From Stentor roeselii (Eukaryota; Ciliophora; Heterotrichea; Heterotrichida; Stentoridae), in the NCBI GenBank assembly GCA_006503475.1, contig RSEH01000413.1, forward strand, positions 1-22,314: DNA of 22,314 bases, written 5' to 3'. The notes under the pieces are model-generated. The model was not told the origin of the DNA. It saw nothing but the letters and a program-made list of their open reading frames with translations, and searched no databases. Made by a program: the position numbers and the translations under genes. Shown here piece after piece: positions 1-7,103 of this stretch. Positions within the stretch are counted from its first letter, which is position 1. The number at the start of each line of letters is the position of its first letter.

Positions 1-404
1 CTTCTCTGCTTAAAGCGTAAATCTTATCAAATCTTTTGATTTCTTTGATATTTAGAGTAGATTGAACATTATACCCAGGAAAATGATACTGCCGAGATGC
101 AAAAACGATTTTATAAATTTTTGTAACAATCAGGTCACTGGGTAATTTGCTATCCGTTAGAAAATAAGCGCTGAAGTCATATAAGCTTTGTCGCAGTTCT
201 AGTACTTTTAAGCTTAAAAACATTTTCACCTGCCTTAACACAACCTGAGCAAATCGGCAAATATTGATCATATGAAAAAACTTTTGAATCATTTCTTTGA
301 TAAAGTGTGCATTTCAGATCAACTTTAAAGTACTTTATCTTATTCAAAGACCTGTCATGCACTTTCAGTCGAATCTCACCAGCATTGCAACGCCATCCAA
401 GTAC
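1..404 (-). pseudogene. Decayed gene fragment, possibly arrestin-like
   Basis: Read on the minus strand, this stretch is open from 404 down to a TGA at 177-179. It continues in a second frame to about 95 and in a third frame to the window edge. The pieces read naturally as one protein: an N-terminal part with W-R-C-N-A-G-E-I-R-L-K-V and N-K-I-K-Y-F-K-V-D-L, a middle part with LTDSKLPSDLIVTKIYKIV, and an end with SRQYHFPGYN. The pattern C-x2-G-x-I-x-L-x-V, then S-x-x-K-I-x-x-x-x-V-x-L, resembles the start of the arrestin C-terminal beta-sandwich, but this is a weak recognition by eye. The second frame break sits in a T run (near 71-74 of the plus strand), so a single-base loss or a sequencing error would explain it. 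The rest of the gene lies to the left of the window. I call it a relic because two frame changes occur in 135 codons. It could be real but badly sequenced. Confidence 0.33.
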
Positions 405-540
405 TTAGTGCAAAAAGGTGTCGTTTTAATGCAAAATATTTATAAAGAAAAGGTTTATTTAATGAAAAATATATTCATTATTTATAAAAATAAGCAAAGT
501 TTTAAATCTAGCAGGATGAACTTAAAATATTATTTTTCCA

Positions 541-975
541 GCTGATGGCTCCACCAATATATACATCACCTTTTTGAATATCAGGTTTCTTAATATTTAC
601 TGAAATCTCAGCCTCAGGAAGTTGGGCATTTATACCAATTTTTTTTTTAGAACTGCTGGACGATGAACTTGAAGACTTCTTTTTCAGACTTACTCCACCT
701 CACACTTTTGATGTGTCCTTTGGGAGTGTCAGTTTTTTTTATTTGCCGAAAATTCTGCCTTAGGGAAATTGAGCCTACTTCAACTTTTTTTCTTTTAGAA
801 CTACTTGATGAAGATGATGATTACTTGTTTTTGAGCCCTATTGCGATGTTGATATCTCGCTTAGGAGTGTCAGGGTTTTTAATATTTCCCGAAATTTCTG
901 CCAAAGGAAGTTGAGCCTTGACCTCAATCTTTTTCTTTTTGAACTACTTGATGATGAAGATAATTTCTTTTTAGG
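541..975 (-). repeat. Three degenerate ~145-bp coding repeats (Ser/Lys-rich)
   Basis: Three copies of one unit follow each other. The homologous AQLP-type block falls at about 621, 768 and 910, giving periods of about 147 and 142 bp. On the minus strand each unit encodes a run of serines, then K-K-K-K-I, then a block of the form AQLP-x-AEIS-x-NIK-x-PDTPKGDI. In the two outer units this block is intact in one frame. In the middle unit it is preserved only across a frame change (AQFP, then GRIFGK, then LPKD). An in-frame TAA separates the first and second units (LKNK, stop, then eight serines). The repeat is visible directly in the DNA. What the protein did is unknown. Confidence 0.6.
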
Positions 976-2003
976 CCTATTCCTTACCTGATTTAAAACC
1001 TTCATTAGGATTTAAATTTCTTGTATATCAATTATGTTTAACTGATTAGAATCCGAAATAAATCTTTGAGGTTAGTTCAAAAGATCTATGTAATACCTTA
1101 ATTTATTTGATGAGTTTGATATATAAACGTTATCAGAATATTTTTTCAAGACTGCTCTAACCAACTTCAGGTTACTATTGAGTTGAGAATTCAGATATAT
1201 GTAGATTAAACTAAATCTTGGGCTTGAGACTGCTAAGAGACTCTTAATTTTTGATGAATAGATTTTTTTCAGGGCCATAATCATTTTATCGAGCTCGGTG
1301 AAACTTCGAATGCTGAAATAAAGACTTTCCTGATTCTTTTAGGATCGTAAAAGATATCAAATATATTTTCAAACTCCTTTCTATCCATATTATCAGGGTT
1401 AAAAGATCTTGTTGAGCTAGTTGCAGCGATCATTGAACAGGGATACTGTGAGACTTCGATAGCGAAATCTCAAAAAAACTAAGGAATTAGCGAAGTTGCT
1501 GTAGTATCCTCCTTGCTTTACAGGCTTGAAGTGAAGCTTAAAGAATGAACGCGAAATTTTTTAGATTAATTTTAGGGATTTACTATTAATTCCTATATAT
1601 GCTTCTTTAAATTATGCATTGCTTTTACCTTTCAGGTAAATCAGGACATCATCTAAACCACCCCAACTACTCTCCAAGCACTTAGAATGAAGATCAAGTA
1701 GATTGCTCTGAGAGTTAACTCACGAATTTTTCCTCACTTGAAATTTCTGAATATCTTTTACTTTATTCGCAGTTGTTATCGTTGAAATCCAGATACTTCC
1801 TAATTATCCAGGGGTCATTTCTCATGGTTGGAGGAGTGGGGAGGGATTGGAAACTTGACAGAGGGCCCTTGAGTGATTTCAGGGAAATCTCCTCCACATT
1901 GAAGACTTTGTATTACAGGAGTGAAAAGAAAAAGGAAACAAGTAAACAGTTATATCGGGGTTACCATAAAAGCACTTGTCAAATAGCCAATAAAAAGTTT
2001 TAA
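541..2003 (-). pseudogene. Decayed Ser/Lys-rich repeat gene, unidentified
   Basis: Several minus-strand segments look like protein but lie in different frames and are broken by TAA, TAG and TGA. From the 5' end they are: a piece at about 2003-1915 with DKCFYGNPDITVYLFPFSF; a piece at about 1910-1820 with CGGDFPEITQGPSVKFPIPP; a piece at about 1700-1620 with LESSWGGLDDVLIYLKGK; a piece at about 1430-1290 with SFNPDNMDRKEFENIFDIFY; and a piece at 1284-1072 with ELDKMIMALKKIYSSKIKSL just before and inside it. The 3' part (975-541) is a serine-run plus lysine-run repeat, described separately. The segments keep the same order and strand, so one dead gene is the simplest reading, but they could be two. 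I recognise no family. No ATG start can be placed. Confidence 0.33.
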
Positions 2004-2142
2004 TTATCAAAAGAAAGTAAAATAATCAAAAATTATCCAATTAATCCAAGAATCCAGTCAATATTTTCAAAAACATTTGAAAAAATTTGAAATTTTAGGT
2101 TATTTATGAAAAACAACAAATTTTTCTTCGTTTTCTTCTTAA

Positions 2143-3574
2143 CATTTTCTAAGTGCACTACAATATGACAAAGTGATCGACTTATTTGAAGAGCGTAACA
2201 AAAACTTCTTATCCAGCACAGTTTTTTCATCAAAGCACTTTACTGAGACCCTTCGAAAGAAAAACCGCAACAAAATGATTCAACAGAAGCGAATTTATCA
2301 CTGCCCAGAGTTCGACGAGTCTTCAATCCTCCGTCTTTTCGAAAAATACCCTGAACTCGAAATGAAGAGACTTCAATTTCAGAGAAATACCAGAAGATCC
2401 TCTCACTATTCAACAGAGAACCGCTAGAAAACATCGACTTACTCTTAGAATCCATTCCAAACTTCAACAAATCCGACATTCTTCCAGAAAATTTAAATAT
2501 CAATCGACATAAGTTCAAAACTTCTATCCTGCTTGAAAAGTGACAACAAGAATCAAATCCTAAAAGGTCTGTTAATACTAATAAACTCAACTTATCGTCA
2601 TTCAGACTATCAAGAGTCACTCATCAATCAAGGCGGGGGAGAGGTTCTGATAGATTCAGTCTTAAAGTACTGGGAAGACCCAGAAATTCTTACTGATGGA
2701 CTTTGGAGTCTTTCTCATTTGATAAGAGAAAGTCGATCCGAGTGTCTTTTAAATCTTGAAAAAGCTGGACAATGACCTGACTATAAAGTTTTACGTTCTC
2801 TAAGTTTTACTTAGTTTTGTTTTATTTTTCGTGAAATACACCCCCTTTGCCTCAGGGTTATTTCAATTCACTTATTGAACTCATTCTTAAGTTCCTTGAA
2901 AGAAATGAACCTGAAATTTTATCAAGATGCTTCTGGATCTTGTCGAGTCTTGCGGAAAGTACTGAGAATGCCAGGAAAATTATAATTCTTGATATTTTGA
3001 ATCGACTGGAATACGGGATTCATATTTCTTTGAAGGGTGTTAGGGATTCCTGCTTTGATACTTGCAGGGTTGATTGCCTTTGGAAGTACTTGAGAGACTT
3101 TTTCACTTTTTAAAATTGGATTATTTGATGTTTGCTTTAAAGAACTTGTTCGCGATGACCAGGCATGTAATGATATTATGTGGATTTTTAATTATATCGC
3201 TTTAGAAGGCGAATCATTCAAAGAAATGATCTTGGTGCATTCTCTTTTCAGAGAAATCATCAATAAAACTGAAAATAACTATTTTTAGGCCAGGATCCAA
3301 GCTTTGGAACTGCTTGAAACGCTTTAAGGTCTGAAAACGCCTCAACAGGTGATAAAAAAAATTACCTTTGATTCTGCCTTGCTTGGTGGAAACTATGAAG
3401 TGACTTGATCTTGCTTTTGTCGCTTTGCACGTCGTTTCGAGTATTGAGGATAGGAGTGAGTATGATGAACTTGTTAGGCTTTTGAATGAACATGGTGGAT
3501 TTGAACGGTTGGAAAAATTGATGAATCATCCGAATTCTGAGATTAATCAATATGTGGAGAACTTTTTGTTGTGA
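2143..3574 (+). pseudogene. Importin-alpha (karyopherin alpha) relic
   Basis: Importin-alpha carries NLS cargo to the nuclear pore through an N-terminal importin-beta-binding (IBB) region and a stack of armadillo repeats. All these parts can be read here, but in shifting frames. The IBB-like basic stretch ETLRKKNRNKMIQQKR lies at about 2250-2290. Armadillo helices follow, with D-P-E-I-L-T-D-G-L-W-S-L-S-H-L (about 2680-2720) and E-P-E-I-L-S-R-C-F-W-I-L-S-S-L (about 2905-2950). The family's C-terminal signature is present near 3480-3560: NEHGGFERLEKLMNHPNSEI, then a tail ending F-L-L, stop. Frame changes occur at about 2362 (one base lost in an A run: GAAATGAAG reads E-N-E-E if an A is added), 2528, 2776-2861, 3112 and 3410. 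In-frame stops are TGA 2773, TAG 3286 and TAA 3325. An ATG at 2165 is one base out of frame with the IBB segment. No 15- or 16-nt intron explains these shifts. The gene is dead or very poorly assembled. Confidence 0.75.
2785..2861 (+). other. 77-bp insertion in the importin relic, flanked by TAT
   Basis: The importin-like reading is in frame 1 up to 2784 (G-Q-stop-P-D-Y, TAT at 2782-2784). It resumes in frame 3 with TTC AAT TCA at 2862, directly after a second TAT (2859-2861). The 77 bases between have no protein-like reading and are T-rich. Removing one TAT plus the intervening DNA joins D-Y to F-N-S-L-I-E-L-I-L in one frame. TA-bounded segments of this size are typical of ciliate internal eliminated sequences, but one short direct repeat is weak evidence. 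A plain insertion in a dying gene, or chance, would look the same. The segment also ends in CAG, so a long intron is a further option, although both confident introns here are 15 nt. Confidence 0.3.
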
Positions 3575-3892
3575 ATCTTAATTTTGAAGTTATAAAGTGG
3601 AAGAAACGGGTTTCAGTTTACCTGAATAATTTTCTTGGATAATAAGGATTTTTGAGTTTTGGTAATTCTGAAATATCTTGGAGGGTGTTGATTATTGAGA
3701 TTATTTAAATGAAGAAATATTGGTGGAACATTGAGATTCTAAACAAAATTGGGAATTTCGAAATTTATTAGAGTTTGATAAAGGAATCTGCTTGCTTAAT
3801 TAAAGCAGAATGAAAACAGGTTTGCTAGGTGCAAATTAATTTATATTCCAGATATTGTTTCAACTTATGTTGAATGCGGCCTAATTTTGGAT

Positions 3893-4260
3893 GCTTCTTA
3901 GGCTAAAAACTATCCTCTACCTACTTCTAATCACAAATACTTACAACAATACAAGATTTATTTTTCCCAGTTCTATTTAGAACTCACCTTAAGGTAACGA
4001 TGCTAGGCGAGCCATAACTTGAAAATTGACTTACTAAAAAAAGATTTTACAATTTCTATTATCAATAGGAATCCGCTTCATCAATTATAATTTGCGATAG
4101 ACTTAAGTTGTCTCTAAGGCAATATAATTTAACAAGAAATTCATTTTTAGAGCACACATTTCAAAAGACCTAGTAATGCTTCAAAGAGCTGTGCTTACCC
4201 TACGATGTGATAAAGTTAGAGTATCTTTTTACTACAAAGAAATTTAGGAGTATATATTAA
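3893..4260 (+). pseudogene. Unidentified coding relic
   Basis: Two plus-strand segments read like protein in otherwise AT-rich DNA. The first runs from 3902 to a TAA at 3995 with NYPLPTSNHKYLQQYKIYFS, preceded in the same frame by A-S and a TAG at 3899. The second runs from 4069 to a TAA at 4258 in another frame, with SSIIICDRLKLSLRQYNLTR and later CFKELCLPYDVIKLEYLFTT; a TAG-TAA pair at 4171-4176 interrupts it. Residue composition (balanced charge, few long A/T-driven Lys, Asn or Phe runs) is what sets these apart from chance frames. No family is recognised, and the link between the two segments is assumed. From 3575 to 3892 I see nothing. Confidence 0.25.
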
Positions 4261-5812
4261 AATTCATCAGAATGATAAAACTTATATTTTCGAGTTGAAT
4301 TAATCATTGTATGTACAATTCAAATTGATTAGCATGAATATTTGAATAAATTCTACAATTAAAAAAAAAAATACTAGTTACAACCCAAAGTGCATTTTCA
4401 GAATACACAAATATTTATTACTTTGAAATGAACTTCTAAAGATTATAGCATCAAATACTAATAACTCAAGTTTTTCTAGAAGTAATTGATCATTAAGATA
4501 AGTTTTTTTAGTATAGAACCTAGATTTTATACATAAGAAAGATTTAGAACAACAGATAAAAATTTTATACATAATAGAATGTTAATAAGATTTTGTAAAT
4601 TCTCTTGTATTGCTATCTGATAAATTTTACTCATATCTTATCAATTTCTAAATCTTTGAGTGAGCATTATTTGGTTTCTAAGAATTTAAGATAATATCAT
4701 TATAAGAATGATAGAAACTTTAGATAGTATTAGTTTTATTAAGGATTGTTAATGATTTATTTTTTCTTTATAGAATGTTACAAAAATAATACGAATGAAA
4801 AAAATTTATAATTAAGTGTTTCAGAATTTAAGTTACCTAAGGTATTGAAATCATAGTTGAATTTGAATTGATTTCAATTTTTTTGGTTATTAGCAATTAC
4901 TTAAACCTGCTTTATTGATGAATGAAACTATAAACAGATTTGAAATACACAATATTAATTACAGAGAAAATATTCTACAGTAGCTATTACATAAAAATAA
5001 AATATTATTAATAAGTATAGTTATAGAGAATGAGGCTACACTTTATGGTTAGTAATTAATAGAATTTATAAATTCAAATACTAATCTTCTAGTTTATTCC
5101 TGTTTTAAAAGTTAATTAAATATTTAAATTACTAATTCATATGTAATAACTCGATCGTTGAAAGTTCTAAAGTGATTGCAAGCTTCTTTACGATAAAAGA
5201 TTAAAAATGCTTAGTGATTATTTTATCATCGAATTAGATATCTCAAAAAAATGAATCTATATAGGGTGGTAAGAATATAGGGAATGAAGCTAAGTCAGAA
5301 TCGAAGACTTTTAGATTTCTGAAACATAATAAGAATAATTGAGTTCAAGGTTTTTACTTGAATTATTTTATGATATTATTAGATTTAATAAGATTAATAT
5401 TGAATGCATGATGAATTATAATTATTTTAATCAATCTGAAAGCCTCTGATTAACTCAAATCAGATTATTTAATATAAAATTTTGAATTGTATGCTTTAGA
5501 CTTTTAATTTATACTAAAGCATAAAAAAGATTCAAATTACACTTTTTGAAATCGAACTAGGAATGTTTATGGTAATATTTATAGTATGATTAGCAGTTCA
5601 AGTGTAATATATATCATACTAAATTTATTACTTATCTAAAAATTACTTTAATATTTGATTCAATCTAGGATTTCTGATTGAAAATAATTTAAATACTAAT
5701 TCGTTTATTGATAAACTATTGTTTTACATATATCGATATAATTTAATATATATAAGCAAACATTAACGAAATATCAGAAGAGAAATAAGGAATTTCAATT
5801 TTCTGATTGGTG
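4261..5812. other. AT-rich DNA without recognisable genes
   Basis: No frame on either strand stays open with protein-like composition for long. A minus-strand frame at 4378-4572 (64 codons) is open, but it has no motif and is the size expected by chance in such DNA. A short piece near 5210-5260 (LSDYFIIELDISKK on the plus strand) could be another scrap of coding relic. A run of ten A lies near 4361-4370. A 10-bp inverted repeat at 5490-5523 is listed separately. I see no RNA gene. Confidence 0.5.
5490..5523. repeat. 10-bp perfect inverted repeat, 14-nt spacer
   Basis: TATGCTTTAG at 5490-5499 is matched exactly by CTAAAGCATA at 5514-5523, with an AT-rich 14-nt spacer. It lies in non-coding DNA between two coding relics. 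A stem of this length is unusual but not extraordinary in AT-rich sequence. No coding or transcription context assigns it a role. Confidence 0.55.
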
Positions 5813-6004
5813 TACAAGTACATTGAGATGAGAGATTACTTTAGAATTTTCTCAAAAGTAATTCCAAAGACTCACAAAATTTCTAAAGATTATAATTTGG
5901 ATTATTTCAACGAAAAGTACAATAATTGAACATTATTTATTCAGGCTGTTACAAGAGACTTGTAAATACATGAAACTGAAGATATTAGAAAATTTTTAGA
6001 ATAA
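5813..6004 (+). pseudogene. Decayed fragment, possibly end of a PX domain
   Basis: The frame from 5813 reads YKYIEMRDYFRIFSKVIPKT, then FNEKYNN, a TGA at 5927, TLFIQAVTRDL, a TAA at 5963, IHETEDIRKFLE and a final TAA at 6002. The second half matches the usual end of a phox (PX) phosphoinositide-binding domain, where a helix of the form F-x-E-K-R-x-x-L-x-x-F-I leads to hp-x-l-x-x-s-x-D-[IL]-R-K-F-L. The domain's basic R-Y-S-D-F motif would fall at the degraded M-R-D-Y-F. The two stops and the lack of any upstream continuation make it a relic. The assignment rests on about 30 residues. It ends 35 bp before the convergent GTPase gene. Confidence 0.35.
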
Positions 6005-6039
6005 AATAATCCTTTAGCAAATAATTATAACTAAATATC

Positions 6040-6573
6040 CTAAATCTTATCCAAGCAAGCGTTTAAAATCACTTCAAAGCAAAGATTTATATTTTCTCCT
6101 GTTTTAGCATTGATTTCCAAAAAAATCGCTCTATAGAATAAAGCAAGCTTATGGAGTTGCTCACTGGATACAGCTGGATCTAAATCTCTTTTATTTGCAG
6201 CAATCAAGAAAATAAATGAAAAACTTCTAAATTGACTGTAAAACATAACAAGGTTTATGAGAAATTGATAAGATCTTTTAGAAGATTTATCAAAAACAAA
6301 AATAACAGCATCACAACTGTCGAACACTGAATGACTGAAATAATTCATCGCATTATTTCCATCTATTTCGATCTATCTTTCAATTACAAGGTTGAGTTCA
6401 ATATTATTGTTTTTGATACAAATAATCTTCTTGTAGGGAAAAATAGAAATTGTATGAGAGTATTGACTACCAAAAGAATAGTTCAAGAAGTTTAAGATGA
6501 TACTTGTTTTTCCTGATTCTTCATCTCCTACTATTGCTATATTTAGGCTTTGGCTTATAGTTAAGACTTCCAT
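6040..6573 (-). CDS. Rab/Ras-like small GTPase, divergent
   Basis: This is a 172-residue protein made from two exons (6573-6388 and 6372-6040) joined across a 15-nt intron. Small GTPases of this fold act as membrane-traffic or signalling switches. The P-loop G-D-E-E-S-G-K-T-S is at residues 16-24. The strand C-D-A-V-I-F-V-F-D follows the intron. The guanine-specificity motif N-K-R-D is at 122-125 and the G5-type E-I-N-A-K-T-G at 148-154. The length equals a bare G domain. Two things are odd. The usual D-T-A-G-Q at switch II is replaced by E-I-D-G-N (residues 64-68), so the catalytic Gln is absent. The chain ends C-L-D-K-I with no C-terminal prenylation cysteines, so membrane attachment by prenylation is not expected. 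The start is the only ATG ahead of the P-loop, and the stop is TAG. Binding of GTP is likely and hydrolysis is doubtful. It is convergent with the possible PX relic, and no partner is evident. Confidence 0.87.
6373..6387 (-). other. 15-nt intron in the small GTPase gene
   Basis: On the minus strand the exon ends CTT, then GTAATTGAAAGATAG, then ATC GAA ATA. Removing these 15 nt joins N-L to I-E-I-D-G and carries the G domain from exon 1 into exon 2 in one frame (phase 0). If retained, its last three bases are an in-frame TAG, which would end translation at residue 67, before G4 and G5. The 5' GTAATT and 3' TAG match the other intron of this window. Heterotrich ciliates are known for 15-16-nt introns, and this fits. 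Confidence 0.87.
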
Positions 6574-6709
6574 TTGTTTTTTATAAATTTATAAATATAT
6601 AATAACATCAAATAAGTTTCTTGTTTTGGTAGTGTTTATTAGTTCATACTTATTCAACTGTTTTCTTGACTTAAAATTATCTGAAAATAAATAAAATCAA
6701 TACGAATAC

Positions 6710-6944
6710 ATGGCCTTTAATTTGTTAAATAGGACTCAAAAAATGTCTTACTTGATTGAGAACTGCAAAAACCCTTGACTCTTTTGTTCTTACTTTGAGT
6801 CGCCAAATAATTTTTGTGCTAAAAATAGAGTATCAATACACAATGGTCATCAAATCTAAATTTGCTTATAAAAGATATGTAGCAAGATTAATAAAATATA
6901 TGAATGAAAAGGTTGTACTTGAGCATATCTCCTTTCCCAATTGA
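6710..6944 (+). pseudogene. Possible small decayed gene, unidentified
   Basis: An ATG at 6710 opens 22 codons (M-A-F-N-L-L-N-R-T-Q-K-M-S-Y-L-I-E-N-C-K-N-P) to a TGA at 6776. The next frame is open over 6756-6944 and reads SRQIIFVLKIEYQYTMVIKS, then RYVARLIKYMNEKVVLEHIS to a TGA. A single-base frame change near 6776 would join them into about 75 residues with a basic C-terminal half. No 15/16-nt GT-AG intron fits the junction. There is no known domain. It could equally be chance; I give it weight only for the clean start and balanced composition. Confidence 0.22.
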
Positions 6945-7103
6945 GTATTCATAAATGGGTTATTTAAGCAATCAAATCGATGAAATAAATATTTTAACTA
7001 ATCTTTATTACAACGAATAACTGGAATATATATGAGTTGTCCAATATAATTAGTTCAATATTTGAAGCTACCTAGTAGAATCGCAATTAAAATCAATTTA
7101 ATC

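Noticed and set aside
663-914. 83-codon open frame on the plus strand with D-E-D-D-D
   Set aside because: It is the reverse complement of the Ser/Lys repeat. The acidic run comes from the poly-Ser codons read backwards.
1773-2003. 76-codon plus-strand frame without a family
   Set aside because: The minus strand of the same DNA gives a more protein-like reading (CGGDFPEITQGPSVKF and neighbours). I treat the plus frame as a shadow.
2355-2375. Short intron or programmed frameshift as the cause of the first importin frame change
   Set aside because: No 15- or 16-nt GT-AG segment is present and the required shift does not match those lengths. Loss of one A in a run explains it, and further breaks downstream point to decay.
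2240-2620. 126-codon open frame on the minus strand, longer than any single sense frame there
   Set aside because: It is antisense to the importin-alpha relic, whose sense reading has recognisable IBB and armadillo residues. The reverse frame is open by chance.
4378-4572. 64-codon minus-strand frame
   Set aside because: It has only chance length for AT-rich DNA, is dominated by Lys, Leu, Phe and Ile codons, and has no motif or clear neighbour.
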